Shown piece after piece: positions 1-8,523 of a stretch of DNA of 64,000 bases (position 1 is the stretch's first letter; every line of letters begins with the position of its first letter). Source of the DNA: Clostridium zeae (GTDB lineage Bacteria > Bacillota > Clostridia > Clostridiales > Clostridiaceae). The stretch is from assembly GCF_017312485.1 (NCBI RefSeq), contig NZ_BMBA01000001.1, forward strand, positions 882,396-946,395, written 5' to 3'. Below the pieces are notes generated by a model, which was not told where the DNA came from, did not search any database, and saw nothing but the letters and a program-made list of their open reading frames with translations. The position numbers and the translations under genes are program-made.

Positions 1-766
1 TAGTTGGAGTTGTTATATTGTTTGATGCTCTTATTGTAATTGTCTTAAAAGCTGAAGTTGTAGCAGGTCCAAAGGTACCTGTAGGAGTTGTTATCCCTAA
101 TTCAATTTGCATTGCAGTAATCAAAGCTTGCTCAACTTCATTACCCGTTTGTCCACTTTCAGTAACTCCATTTGGAAAAACACTTTTGAATTTTGCATTT
201 GAACCATAAGTTTGATTAAGCCACTGCTGAACTGTTAAAACCATTTGATCAATGCTTGCTGTACTAGCAAATAACTCAGCATTTAATAGGTTTGATCTAT
301 CGGCTGACGTATATGGAGTGTTAGAAGCTTTACTGCTACTGTCTACCTTTGCATTTGAATTACTAGAACCACTGGAACTAGTTGTACTGCTAGTAGTTTT
401 ACTTGAACCATCACTGGTATTAGAGCTTGTCCCACTTCCGTTATTGTTTTTATTATCACTAGTCCCTACGGTGCTATTTTTATCGTCCTTTGAATTGTTG
501 TTGGTACCATCACTGGCATTACTAGCACCCTTTTCAGCATTATTTGTGGTACTACCTGTAGAATTACTTGTATTACTGCTTGTCCCACTTGTACTGCTAA
601 CTTCCTTCTTTGATGCATCATCTTTTGAAGAATTAGCCTTAACATCATTTGTTGCCGCAGTAGCTGGTAAAGTCTTTATGCCAAATACATCGCTAAGTGA
701 CGTAATCTGAGAAGATAAGAAAGCTACGAGCAATACAACAGCTGTTATTTTCCGCATTTGCTTCAT
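1..766 (-). CDS. Secreted cell-wall protein with Ser/Thr/Asn-rich linker and peptidoglycan-binding-like region (partial)
   Basis: The frame is open from the ATG at 766 to the window edge, giving 255 residues without a stop, so the C-terminal part is missing. Residues 1-40 form a signal peptide: MKQMRK, then a hydrophobic stretch, then Ala-rich residues. Residues ~40-150 are almost only Ser, Thr, Asn, Gly, Asp and Lys, a typical extracellular spacer. From about residue 155 a folded region begins with QQWLNQTYG and later ALITAMQIELGI and FGPAT. This resembles the peptidoglycan-binding-like repeat before Rv2525c-type (DUF1906) glycoside-hydrolase-like domains in clostridia. The catalytic domain would lie outside the window. 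ATG 766 follows GGTGG by about five bases; ATG 778 is in frame but has no well-spaced site. The family call is by motif memory and moderate; secretion is well supported. Confidence 0.7.
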   Translation of the reverse strand, partial: MKQMRKITAVVLLVAFLSSQITSLSDVFGIKTLPATAATNDVKANSSKDDASKKEVSSTSGTSSNTSNSTGSTTNNAEKGASNASDGTNNNSKDDKNSTVGTSDNKNNNGSGTSSNTSDGSSKTTSSTTSSSGSSNSNAKVDSSSKASNTPYTSADRSNLLNAELFASTASIDQMVLTVQQWLNQTYGSNAKFKSVFPNGVTESGQTGNEVEQALITAMQIELGITTPTGTFGPATTSAFKTITIRASNNITTPT

Positions 767-1480
767 TTTTACCACCATTCCTTTCATAATTTAATATACA
801 GATAAAAACGAAAAATATTTAATTGCTCTATGTAATCGAGACGAACTTCAAACTATTCACATGGATATGTCCGCTATGAACAAACTGAAATTCACATCGT
901 TATAAGGGGGTAATTGATTAACTTATTAGGTTTTGAATCGAGCAAAAACACAGTTGTCAGCTATAATATGAAGAACATCTTTATCAAAGTTGAAATACAA
1001 TTCTAAAAACAATAAACAAAAATATTACTTTTTGTATTTATAATGACGTTTTATATAGGTCAGAATAACCATTTTAATATTATTCCTGTCTACTTTTCTT
1101 GTAAATATAATTTTTCTTTCATTTTTCTACATTTTTTGCAGTTACATAGTTTACAAACCATTTGATTTGTGGAATAGATTTATATGTTTTCAATTAAGCT
1201 TTCAGCCGGTGAATATAGATATTATCTGGTTTTTCATAGTTGCAATTTTGCGGCAATATATATATCCTGGCTTTGTTTTATAGTATAGAACCCATTGATT
1301 TATTAACCGTTGATGGTACCAGATCACTCAGTTGGGCTTTATTTCTAGGGGATGTGTATCCAGTTTTTCTTAAATAACTGCAATTGCAAAAGGAATAACT
1401 AGGGCTTTTATCTAGATATATAGATGTGCCAATATTAAATTGAGAAGGTATGACTTTTACTTTTTTAAATTTTTCACGTA
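767..1480. other. Non-coding stretch with a faint transposase-like trace
   Basis: No supported gene. On the minus strand about 1478 to 1278 can be read without a stop as a peptide containing REKFKKVKVIPSQ and later DLVPSTV. These loosely recall the zinc-motif region of IS66 TnpC, but the match is short, there is no start codon and the downstream frame is broken. It is at best a decayed remnant. Confidence 0.2.
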
Positions 1481-1521
1481 AAAAAGACTAACACTTTTTT
1501 TAATTGATGTTAGTCCTTTTT
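1481..1521 (-). terminator. Rho-independent terminator
   Basis: GACTAACA (1486-1493) pairs perfectly with TGTTAGTC (1508-1515). On the minus strand the stem is followed by a run of T. It ends the MazG-like gene transcript 44 bases after its stop. Confidence 0.8.
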
Positions 1522-1564
1522 AATATATTTTATGTAGAGTTATCTGTTCCCAATTCAATTCCAA

Positions 1565-1873
1565 TTACTTAGTAGACTTCAATACAATTCCATCCTTAAA
1601 CCCACCACGTTCCTCTAGCTTTTTATTTCTCGCAGCTATTAATTCTTTCTCACTATAACCTAAGGCATCAGCAAGTCCAAAAAGTACTTCCATTATATCT
1701 GCTAATTCTTCTAGGTTTTTATCTTCTAAGTACTCGTTGACCTCTTCTTTTAGTTTCTCCTCTAAATATATGTATTTACTTTCCTTTGATACTATCTCTA
1801 TCTCACATTCATTCCCCTGCTTCTCTATGATTTCGGGAATTTTATCTCTTACTAATTTGTTATATACCTTCAT
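1565..1873 (-). CDS. MazG-like / phosphoribosyl-ATP pyrophosphohydrolase-like NTP hydrolase
   Basis: This small all-alpha protein of about 102 residues starts KVYNKLVRDKIPEII, the signature opening of the clostridial family annotated as phosphoribosyl-ATP pyrophosphohydrolase-like. It then carries the metal-binding acidic pattern EEVNEYLED followed by EELADIMEVLFGLAD. Such proteins hydrolyse nucleoside triphosphates or related pyrophosphates to monophosphates. There are no his genes around it, so a house-cleaning role is more likely than histidine synthesis; that is inference. I place the start at ATG 1873 because AGAGGTG lies seven bases ahead. An upstream in-frame start at 1912 would add 13 residues without a site. 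It is a single-gene unit followed by its own terminator. Confidence 0.85.
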   Translation of the reverse strand: MKVYNKLVRDKIPEIIEKQGNECEIEIVSKESKYIYLEEKLKEEVNEYLEDKNLEELADIMEVLFGLADALGYSEKELIAARNKKLEERGGFKDGIVLKSTK

Positions 1874-2275
1874 CTTCATGCACCTCTTCAAATAATCTCT
1901 ATGTCTAATCATTGCCTATGGGATTATATTTCATTTCATCCACATTTATTATTATGTAAATTATACCACTAAAGGCTACTGAGATCTTCGTTTAAAATTT
2001 CATGGAAAGTGGCAGCAATTGCTATTATCGAAAATATAGATATAGGTTTCATAACTGAACTATTAAGTTATATGTGCGCAATGGTCCACATAAGCCGAGA
2101 TTATAAAGCAAATATAACTTGCGTTTCTATATAGGAATCCTCAAATAATCTTATATTTATCTATTCATTTAAATATATAATCATCTGATTTTATAATTAT
2201 AAAATCATATAATTATATAAATATATAGGAAACATGCGGCTTTAAGCAGATTCAACATATTTATATAAAAATAAA
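1874..2275. other. Non-coding gap with a 22-bp perfect palindrome
   Basis: No gene is seen. The only structured feature is an exact 22-bp AT palindrome at 2186-2207 (TGATTTTATAA and its complement). It could be an operator or a chance product of the high AT content. Confidence 0.4.
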
Positions 2276-2337
2276 AAGCACATATCCGATGTGAACTGAG
2301 CCTATATAAATGTGCGGTTCACTACAGATTTGTGCTT
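2276..2337 (-). terminator. Long imperfect hairpin terminator
   Basis: Read on the minus strand, AAGCACA (2331-2337) pairs with TGTGCTT (2276-2282), and inside it GTGAAC (2317-2322) pairs with GTTCAC (2291-2296). The outer stem is followed by a T-rich tail. It lies just downstream of the HAAS-domain gene and probably ends the padR operon transcript. Confidence 0.65.
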
Positions 2338-2357
2338 GTAGGTTCTTTTCCTAATAT

Positions 2358-2933
2358 TTAGTTAATTTTTACTCCGTCCTTATCTATCTTAAATTCCGGT
2401 CCGCTTATCCCCTTTGAATCAATGTTAACATCTTCTGCAGAGATTCCATCATCGTTAATAGTTAATCCAGGCATGCTGATTCCATCTTTATCAATGCTTA
2501 TTCCGTCTCCATGAACGCCTGACTGATCAATATTTTTATCACCAATCCTTATCTGATTCACTGAAGCATTCTTAACACTGCTTCTATGACCTGAGAATAT
2601 GGAGTGAATTGTAAAAATCATTATAATCATTCCAGCAGCTATAGCAAATACCCCTACTGATCTTCTCATATCACTATATTTAGAGATTGGCATTACCTTT
2701 ACACTTTCATTTCTATATTCACTTAAACTATTTTTATCTTTAAAGGAATCCTTATAGCTATTGGCAATCTCTTTTGGGTCGCCTAGCTCCATGCATATTT
2801 CTTCGTCTGCCTTTCCATTTTCCTTTGCTATTCTAAAATGCTCTTCATAATCGTATAAGATCTCTTTCCGCTCAGATTCTGATACTTTATCTAGATTTAC
2901 TTCCATTTCTCTCATAAATTCATCTTTTCTCAT
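2358..2933 (-). CDS. HAAS (DUF1700) domain membrane protein paired with PadR regulator
   Basis: The 191-residue protein has an N-terminal helical domain (about 1-70) with [13 protein letters not shown] and [14 protein letters not shown], the hallmark of HAAS/DUF1700 proteins. One membrane segment follows at about residues 90-108. The outer part (about 130-191) is built of short repeats of the type IxIDxDGIS, as in beta-helix or adhesin-like tails of related proteins. Its ATG overlaps the stop of the padR gene by four bases (ATGA), so the two are translationally coupled. PadR/HAAS pairs are common in Firmicutes and are thought to respond to envelope stress. The target here is not known. Confidence 0.85.
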   Translation of the reverse strand: MRKDEFMREMEVNLDKVSESERKEILYDYEEHFRIAKENGKADEEICMELGDPKEIANSYKDSFKDKNSLSEYRNESVKVMPISKYSDMRRSVGVFAIAAGMIIMIFTIHSIFSGHRSSVKNASVNQIRIGDKNIDQSGVHGDGISIDKDGISMPGLTINDDGISAEDVNIDSKGISGPEFKIDKDGVKIN

Positions 2934-3247
2934 TCTTTATGCCCCTTTACTATATTATTCACTCCATTTACAAATCCAACCCATTCTTCTAACAATTCGT
3001 CTTTAGTTGTCTTTCCTAAGTCAGTTAATCTATAATACTTTCTTGGTGGCCCTTCTTGTGATTCTTTTAAATAAGTCTCAAAATATCCTTCGTTATTAAG
3101 TCTTCTCAATATAGGATATATAGTTCCATCAGAAATGGCTATATTCTTTGATATTTCATTTACTAACTCATAGCCATAACGATCACCTTCTGAAAGTATA
3201 CATAAAACACATAATTCTAATATGCCTTTTTTTAATTGAGTATTCAT
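2930..3247 (-). CDS. PadR family transcriptional regulator
   Basis: The 105-residue protein is the usual size for a short-form (subfamily 2) PadR repressor. It shows [24 protein letters not shown], the helix-turn-helix around [18 protein letters not shown], the wing [14 protein letters not shown] and a C-terminal dimer helix. PadR proteins are dimeric DNA-binding repressors, often released by a small molecule or membrane signal. It is the first gene of an operon with the HAAS protein. A good promoter overlapped by an inverted repeat lies just upstream, which suggests autoregulation (inference). Confidence 0.92.
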   Translation of the reverse strand: MNTQLKKGILELCVLCILSEGDRYGYELVNEISKNIAISDGTIYPILRRLNNEGYFETYLKESQEGPPRKYYRLTDLGKTTKDELLEEWVGFVNGVNNIVKGHKE

Positions 3248-3285
3248 CTTATGTCTTTCTTCCTTTATATGTATGATTTAAGAAT

Positions 3286-3325
3286 AGTATATCACTCAGT
3301 ACTGTTTATTGCAAGATACTGAATG
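3286..3325 (-). promoter_or_regulatory. Promoter of the padR operon with overlapping inverted repeat
   Basis: On the minus strand TTGCAA (3309-3314) and TATACT (3286-3291) are separated by exactly 17 bases. An inverted repeat, CACTCAGTA (3293-3301) against TACTGAATG (3317-3325), matches in 8 of 9 pairs, covers the spacer and flanks the -35 element. This is a plausible PadR operator. Confidence 0.6.
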
Positions 3326-3432
3326 AAAAAGTCAAAAGTATTAATATTGTAACGTAATTCAGATATAAATCTTAAATCATAAGAAGTTGTTTCTCTAAAA
3401 CCTTTGTATATTTTTACAATAATTCTCTTTTA

Positions 3433-3470
3433 TATGTAAATTAATTGTATATTATAGTATAATTTACATA
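3433..3470. promoter_or_regulatory. Perfect 11-bp-arm palindrome upstream of the divergent membrane protein gene
   Basis: TATGTAAATTA (3433-3443) is perfectly repeated in inverse at 3460-3470, with 16 bases between. The right arm overlaps a TATAAT (3458-3463) that could be the -10 of the plus-strand gene starting at 3527. ATGT...ACAT ends are typical of PadR-type operators, but the spacing is longer than usual. Confidence 0.5.
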
Positions 3471-3526
3471 TGAGCTACTTCGAAGCAATAAAGCACTTCG
3501 AATTAACTAAAGGGAGGATATTAAAT

Positions 3527-4090
3527 ATGGGGTATTTAGGTTTATCAAATTTGATTTTACTGTTAGCAACAGGACTTATCGTCTATTTTTCATGGAATTA
3601 CTTTAAGGGTATAGTCAGACAAAGAAAAATTAGTGTTCCAATTCATGTCTTTTTGCTAGGCATAGTGCCATTATTAAGTTTTTTTCTAATGTACATTGTA
3701 ATTACTACGAGCTCTTTAGATTTCTTTGGATACATACTTTTGATATTATTTACATCTTGTTTGTTTATAAGTGTATGGATCTTTATTGGTTTTAATGGTG
3801 AATATAAAAAGGTTGAAATGTCAATGAATATAGTAGTTGGAATAGTCATGTTAATATTTATGATGCTGATGGGGCTCACAGAAATTCTACCAAACGACAT
3901 ACTCGCGTTTTGTTTAAGACCATTAATTTCAATGGGAAGCCGTTATGATATATGGAGTAGACCACCATATCAATTAGCCCATTTTGTGACTTTTGTTCTT
4001 TCGTTCCCTTATATCGCTTCATTTATTATTGGTAGAATTATCTTAAACTTTAGAAAATATAAAGGGGTAATGACCACTACAATTCAATAG
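3527..4090 (+). CDS. Multi-pass membrane protein of unknown function
   Basis: From ATG 3527 the protein has 187 residues and five or six hydrophobic segments (for example LILLLATGLIVYF, VFLLGIVPLLSFFLMYIVI and IVVGIVMLIFMMLMGL). No family motif was recognised. The start is chosen because AGGGAGG lies nine bases upstream. The longer frame from 3470 begins inside the palindromic promoter region. The gene is divergent from the padR operon, and the palindrome between them suggests it may be the regulator's target (inference). A strong terminator follows. Confidence 0.7.
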   Translation: MGYLGLSNLILLLATGLIVYFSWNYFKGIVRQRKISVPIHVFLLGIVPLLSFFLMYIVITTSSLDFFGYILLILFTSCLFISVWIFIGFNGEYKKVEMSMNIVVGIVMLIFMMLMGLTEILPNDILAFCLRPLISMGSRYDIWSRPPYQLAHFVTFVLSFPYIASFIIGRIILNFRKYKGVMTTTIQ

Positions 4091-4133
4091 TTATTATTGA
4101 AATACTAAATCCAATTATTCTTATAAAATTAAT

Positions 4134-4162
4134 AAAAGGAACCCGAGGGTTCCTTTTATCTT
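4134..4162 (+). terminator. Strong hairpin terminator
   Basis: AAAAGGAACCC (4134-4144) pairs perfectly with GGGTTCCTTTT (4147-4157) and is followed by T-rich sequence. It ends the membrane-protein gene and, read on the other strand, may also stop transcription from the convergent unit. Confidence 0.85.
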
Positions 4163-4229
4163 TCTTATCACTTTTGCAATATTTTAAAACTTACAAAAAG
4201 ACCTATTTTTATTGCAATAGTTTCGTCAT

Positions 4230-5588
4230 CTATACTTCAATTCCCTCAGCCACTCTTAATAACTCTTCTCTCCTTAAAGCATTAAGGCTGTCTAAATATT
4301 CCTTCAGCTTTTTTTGCCATTCTTTTTCGCTTTCTGTTCCATACTCATTATCAAAAGCTTTACTAGTTGAAGTAGCTTTAATTAATAGAGCTATTTCAAA
4401 ATCCTCTAACGCTTTGAATACTTCTATAAATTCATCCTCAAATATGCAGTCAGCTCCCAGTACATCCACTATATCTTTTAGACTGTGAATTTCATCTGTT
4501 ATAATTTCTATCTTCTCTTCCACCCTATGGCAAGCTCTTATTTCCTCAGTTATCTGTCTAAATGAGCTATTACTTAAGCTTTCCCCATCCTCATATTTAA
4601 GAAAATTTTCTTCTGATTTCTTTAAGGTAATAAATACTCTTTCTAACTTATCAATTTTAATAGCATTTTCTATTTGAGGAATGATATCCTGTGCCGTTTC
4701 CTTTATATATTTAATAAGAACTTGATCTTCAATACAAAGGTTATCGCATAATGTTTCTGAAGCCATAAGAATTAACTTTTCTAACATTTCTTCAGGCAAA
4801 TCTTTAATCATGCTGCAGATGTATGCCCTATCCCCTTCACTTATATCTAAAGATGTTCCAACCTTTCCCGTAAGAATGCACCCTATATAATTAGTTAGAG
4901 TAAGCTGAAATACATTGACCAGCATGTGAGAATACTCCTTGTTAAAGCCTTTTAATAAAGCTTCAATCTCTTTTGCGTCAAATAATGAACAAAACTTATT
5001 TTCAAGAATTACTTTGTTTAAATACTCTTCTATATATTCGATTCCCACCAGATTACGTACATCAACGGCAAGAGGATAATCTATAGAAGCTGGAGTTTCG
5101 TGGCTTGCAAATCTAATATCATAGTCTTTGAAAAACAGAGGAATTCCATAATCTATGGTATCTGTATAAGCAAAGGTTTCTACCCTTAGTCTAGTTTCAT
5201 ATACAGTATTTAATAGATTTTCGCATAGCTCAACCTTAGATTTCAGTATCTTTTCTCCTTCTGTGAATAATTGTTTAAGCTTTGTACTTTTAATTAGTTC
5301 TATATTTTCCTTTATTGTTGGCTGCTTTTTTAAACATAGTCCTAGGGTATAAGAAAATGATAGTATAATCTGTTCAGCCACTTCTTCTCTAACAGAAGAG
5401 CTTTCATCTCTTGTATAATAGCCAACTATTTCTGTAAGAAGCTCAAACATTTGAAGCTGGATAATCTCAAGTTCTCTTATGCTTAGCAAATTATTTGAAT
5501 ATGCTATCTGAAGCAGCGATTGAAAATAATGTTCTTTGCTTATTAAGCCTTTTAAGGACTCTTCTTGATTGATTATAAAGTTTTCCAT
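4230..5588 (-). CDS. DUF6179 domain protein
   Basis: This soluble 452-residue protein is rich in Glu, Leu and Lys, mostly helical, with no signal peptide or membrane segment. I recognise it as the DUF6179 type, which in clostridia is regularly encoded directly after a DUF6323 gene, as here. The function is unknown. The ATG overlaps the stop of the upstream gene by one base (TAATG), indicating translational coupling and probably a complex of the two products. The middle part contains VNVFQLTLTNYIGCILTGK, a conserved-looking segment. No catalytic motif is visible. Confidence 0.75.
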   Translation of the reverse strand: MENFIINQEESLKGLISKEHYFQSLLQIAYSNNLLSIRELEIIQLQMFELLTEIVGYYTRDESSSVREEVAEQIILSFSYTLGLCLKKQPTIKENIELIKSTKLKQLFTEGEKILKSKVELCENLLNTVYETRLRVETFAYTDTIDYGIPLFFKDYDIRFASHETPASIDYPLAVDVRNLVGIEYIEEYLNKVILENKFCSLFDAKEIEALLKGFNKEYSHMLVNVFQLTLTNYIGCILTGKVGTSLDISEGDRAYICSMIKDLPEEMLEKLILMASETLCDNLCIEDQVLIKYIKETAQDIIPQIENAIKIDKLERVFITLKKSEENFLKYEDGESLSNSSFRQITEEIRACHRVEEKIEIITDEIHSLKDIVDVLGADCIFEDEFIEVFKALEDFEIALLIKATSTSKAFDNEYGTESEKEWQKKLKEYLDSLNALRREELLRVAEGIEV

Positions 5589-6091
5589 TATTCTTCATAT
5601 CCTTCCCCATCCATATAATCATCCATGTACTCTTCCATATCTTCTTTTAAATAATCATTGGCTCCGTACTTTACGTTGTGAACCAATTGGTATAAGTATC
5701 TGTACCTAAGTAAATCCAAATCCCCTCTGCATTTTTCATTAAAACAATCCTTCATGAACTGGATAAGATCGTCATCACTTATCTCCTCCAAGGTTTCGTT
5801 TTTGAAATAATAAAAAGCATCTACAAGATCAGTAATGGTTTCAACATAATTATGCTGGTGAATAAAGGGCGAATCACAAAAAGCAATGATAATCTTTTTT
5901 ATTAGACCTCCTCCAAATTCTACTCTTCCATTGCTACTTAAAGCGGTGTTTCTTGTCTCCAAGATAGCCTTTATATCATTTTCTGAAAGCTTTAGTCCAT
6001 ATTCTAAAGTCTCCTCGTTAATCTGTTGAATTTCAGATAAGGTCTGCTTAGTTAAAATAGAATTTTTCATAAATATTAGACTTTTTTCCAC
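5588..6091 (-). CDS. DUF6323 family protein
   Basis: This 167-residue cytoplasmic protein contains ETRNTALSSNGRVEFGGG, FCDSPFIHQHNYVET, DLVDAFYYFKNETLEEISD and a very acidic C-terminus. This matches my memory of DUF6323, which pairs with DUF6179. The biochemical role is unknown. The start is a GTG at 6091 with GGGGG seven bases upstream. It heads a two-gene operon with a good sigma-A promoter about 100 bases upstream. Confidence 0.78.
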   Translation of the reverse strand: MEKSLIFMKNSILTKQTLSEIQQINEETLEYGLKLSENDIKAILETRNTALSSNGRVEFGGGLIKKIIIAFCDSPFIHQHNYVETITDLVDAFYYFKNETLEEISDDDLIQFMKDCFNEKCRGDLDLLRYRYLYQLVHNVKYGANDYLKEDMEEYMDDYMDGEGYEE

Positions 6092-6189
6092 AAATTAACC
6101 CCCTAAACTTTTTTAATTTTCCTATTGACTTTTATTTTTATTTATGTTATGATAAATATATACAGGTAATTTTAATATCATAATGTATA

Positions 6190-6218
6190 ATTCTATCATT
6201 GCGCTTGTTGTAAGTCAA
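6190..6218 (-). promoter_or_regulatory. Sigma-A-type promoter of the DUF6323/DUF6179 operon
   Basis: On the minus strand TTGACT (6213-6218) and TAGAAT (6190-6195) are separated by 17 bases. They lie about 100 bases ahead of the GTG start at 6091. Confidence 0.7.
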
Positions 6219-6303
6219 TGATATTTTTTATGCCCTTTTTTACATTTCTTTGTGTCTCGTAAAGGTTTTTATTAAAAATATCTTTTCAGTTATTTACTAT
6301 AAA

Positions 6304-6348
6304 TCTCACAGTTCTAATCTTAAAAGTTTAGTTGCTGATTCTATTAAC
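6304..6348. repeat. Dispersed repeat, copy A
   Basis: This ~45-bp stretch matches 16307-16349 closely. Both begin TCTC and AGTTCTA and share an exact 17-base core, GTTGCTGATTCTATTAA (6331-6347 here). Both copies lie upstream of minus-strand genes. The role is unknown. Confidence 0.7.
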
Positions 6349-6376
6349 CCCTTATACTTAAGACTCTAATACAATT

Positions 6377-6405
6377 TGAAAAAGCATGTTAAAAACGATA
6401 AAGTT
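6377..6405 (+). promoter_or_regulatory. Candidate promoter of the SnoaL-like gene
   Basis: TTGAAA (6377-6382) and TAAAGT (6400-6405) are spaced by 17 bases, 31 bases before the ATG at 6436. The -10 matches the consensus at four of six positions. Confidence 0.5.
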
Positions 6406-6435
6406 TTATATAGATATATTATCGGGAGGTAAAAA

Positions 6436-6816
6436 ATGGACTCACTAGAAAGCTATATACTACAACTTGAAAATGATTTATTAAAACCTGAAATAAGACA
6501 ATCCTCCGAAAAGACCAGTGAATTACTAGCAGATGATTTTACTGAATTCAGTAGTTCTGGATATGTGTATCATTATAAGAAAGGCGACAAAATAGATGAT
6601 AGTGCTACCAAACAAAATATAAACTGGGAAATAAAGGACTTTTCAGCAGCGGAACTAAGTGATGATTGTATATTAGCAACATATAAGGTGATAAAGCATA
6701 ACGAAGCAAATGAAGATAAAAAATATTCACTTCGTAGCTCAATATGGAAATGCTATAACGGTAAGTGGAAAATGTTTTTTCATCAGGGAACTTTAACTAC
6801 TAAAGAATATATATAA
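6436..6816 (+). CDS. NTF2-like / DUF4440 (SnoaL-type) protein
   Basis: This 126-residue single-domain protein has the alpha+beta cone pattern of DUF4440/SnoaL-like proteins. It starts with LESYILQLENDLLKPEI, continues with LLADDFTEFSSSG and ends with SIWKCYNGKWKMFFHQGT, the typical final strands. Members of this fold bind small hydrophobic ligands or act as isomerases; many in Firmicutes have no known substrate. GGGAGG lies six bases ahead of the ATG. It stands alone, with a candidate promoter in front and a cluster of hairpin repeats behind. Confidence 0.82.
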   Translation: MDSLESYILQLENDLLKPEIRQSSEKTSELLADDFTEFSSSGYVYHYKKGDKIDDSATKQNINWEIKDFSAAELSDDCILATYKVIKHNEANEDKKYSLRSSIWKCYNGKWKMFFHQGTLTTKEYI

Positions 6817-6861
6817 TTCTTTTTGTAACTTTACGTTAATAAAGATTTCCTATATCGAAAC

Positions 6862-6921
6862 TTAATTTATACGTGCCCGAAAATCCCGGTTTCTAGGGAT
6901 TTTCGGGCACGTATAAATTAA
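6862..6921. repeat. Perfect 26-bp-arm hairpin
   Basis: Bases 6862-6887 are an exact inverse complement of 6896-6921 around an eight-base loop. The stem has a GC-rich centre (CGTGCCCG) in otherwise AT-rich DNA. No T-run follows on either side, so it is not a classic terminator, though it could still end the upstream transcript. Confidence 0.9.
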
Positions 6922-6945
6922 TAGTTGAGTTAGTAACCCTATAAA

Positions 6946-7036
6946 GATGAACCACTTCAATCCTAAATCTATTTTCAAAACTTCTCAGGTTCCTGAGAAG
7001 TTTTGAAATATAAATTTAAGTAAGAAGTGGTTCATA
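6946..7036 (+). repeat. Structured ~91-nt repeat element, copy 1
   Basis: This is a nested palindrome. Outer arms ATGAACCACTTC (6947-6958) and GAAGTGGTTCAT (7024-7035) enclose an inner perfect 17-bp stem (6973-6989 with 6992-7008). The whole element aligns along its length with the complement of 18387-18481. The two copies differ by paired changes that keep both stems, so it is a family of structured repeats or a miniature inverted-repeat element. Confidence 0.8.
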
Positions 7037-7176
7037 TACAGATAAATTTCTTCATATTTTAATTTCTCCGAATAAACATTCGGACAATCGTAGAAATCTT
7101 TTTTGGGAGTTTAAGGATTGAAGCAATTTATCTGCTCAGAAGAATATATATTTCATAGCTATTTTATTAAAAATAA

Positions 7177-8367
7177 CTATAATTCAACCTTCTCAAGTGC
7201 CTGCCTAATATCTTCAATGATATCTTCAGCATCTTCAATACCTACGCTAAATCTAAAGAAACCTTCATGGAATTCTTCTGGATAAAGATATTGACGCTCA
7301 TCATCTTCTCCTAAAAATACTATAAGACTTTCATCATGACCTAAGGATACTGCCGAAGTTATAACTTTAAGATGACTTACAAAGCGGTTATGAGTATCAT
7401 GATCTGCTTTAAGACCAAAAGCCATTACTCCAGAGAAACCATTTTTCATCTGTTTCTTAGCTATATCATGGCCTTTATGACTTTCAAGCCCTGGATAAGC
7501 AACAAAGCGTATAGCTTCATGGCTTTCTAAAAACTTAGCTATCTTAAGTGCACTTTCATTGTGCTGCCTCATGCGAAGTGGAAGGGTTACAGCTCCTCTC
7601 ATAATCATCCATGCATTGAAAGGACTAAGTACTCCTCCATTATTGATCATTGCTTCTGATTTTATTTTATCAATAAGCTCTTTTGAACCAATAACAGCTC
7701 CCCCCATTGCATCTCCATGTCCATTAATATATTTAGTTAAACTTTCCACGGAAAGGTCTGCACCAAGTTCAAGCGGTCTTTGATTATAAGGCGAAGCAAA
7801 GGTATTATCAACAGAAAGTAAAGCTCCTACACTATGAGCTATCTTTGCTATCTCTTCAATATCACTTATTTTTAAAGTAGGGTTTGCTGGAGTTTCTATA
7901 TGAATTAGTTTAGTGTTAGGTCTAATCGCTTTTTTAACTGCCTCTAAGTCTGAGGTGTCTATAATTGTTGTTTCAATATTATATTTTTTAGGTAATAATT
8001 CGTTAAGTAAGCGGTAAACTGCTATATAAGTCACGTTTGAGAAAACAACATGATCCCCAGTCTGAAGCAAAGAGAAGAAAATTCCTGATAGCGCTGCAAC
8101 ACCTGAAGCTAAAGCCACACAGTCTTCTCCGCCTTCTAATACAGATAATTTTTCTTGTAAATACTGCTGATTTGAACCTCCATTACGAGTATAAAGTGCT
8201 TTTCCAGCACCACTCCAGTTTAACTCTGCTGGATCATAAGGCAATTCATAGCTGTTAGCCATGGTAAGTGGTCTTTTAATAGCACCAGTATCCTTGTCCA
8301 CATCATTTCCAGCATGCACTGCCCTCGTCAAAAATCCATATTCTTTTCCATACTTTCTTTCACTCAT
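7177..8367 (-). CDS. PLP-dependent trans-sulfuration enzyme (cystathionine/methionine gamma-lyase family)
   Basis: At 396 residues this is a full-length member of the Cys/Met metabolism PLP family. The phosphate-binding YTR (59-61), the ETPANPT loop, D187 in VDNTF that contacts the PLP ring nitrogen, and the Schiff-base lysine K212 in SLTKYINGHGD are all present. The family includes cystathionine gamma-lyase, cystathionine beta-lyase, gamma-synthase and methionine gamma-lyase. The residues seen do not settle which, though clostridial relatives are usually lyases. AAGGGGGC precedes the ATG by six bases. It is monocistronic, with a sigma-A promoter about 130 bases upstream and a leader in which I saw no S-box or T-box signature. 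Confidence 0.9.
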   Translation of the reverse strand: MSERKYGKEYGFLTRAVHAGNDVDKDTGAIKRPLTMANSYELPYDPAELNWSGAGKALYTRNGGSNQQYLQEKLSVLEGGEDCVALASGVAALSGIFFSLLQTGDHVVFSNVTYIAVYRLLNELLPKKYNIETTIIDTSDLEAVKKAIRPNTKLIHIETPANPTLKISDIEEIAKIAHSVGALLSVDNTFASPYNQRPLELGADLSVESLTKYINGHGDAMGGAVIGSKELIDKIKSEAMINNGGVLSPFNAWMIMRGAVTLPLRMRQHNESALKIAKFLESHEAIRFVAYPGLESHKGHDIAKKQMKNGFSGVMAFGLKADHDTHNRFVSHLKVITSAVSLGHDESLIVFLGEDDERQYLYPEEFHEGFFRFSVGIEDAEDIIEDIRQALEKVEL

Positions 8368-8494
8368 TATTTAGCCCCCTTGTTTTGTATAAATCTTATT
8401 GCACTTCAGAATTCTCTTACTACCCATTAAGTTACATATTCTAAATAGCTCCCCAAAGTTTACATACTAAATCTATTTGAATACTTTGGTATAT

Positions 8495-8523
8495 ATGCTA
8501 ATACTTTCTCTATTATTTGTCAA
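8495..8523 (-). promoter_or_regulatory. Promoter of the trans-sulfuration enzyme gene
   Basis: On the minus strand a perfect TTGACA (8518-8523) is followed after 17 bases by TAGCAT (8495-8500). The predicted leader is about 120 bases long. Confidence 0.55.

Noticed and set aside
252-710. Leu-rich 152-codon frame on the plus strand
   Set aside because: It is the antisense of the Ser/Thr/Asn-rich linker in the secreted protein encoded on the minus strand.
1278-1478. IS66 transposase pseudogene
   Set aside because: The resemblance is short and uneven; kept only as a note in the non-coding entry.
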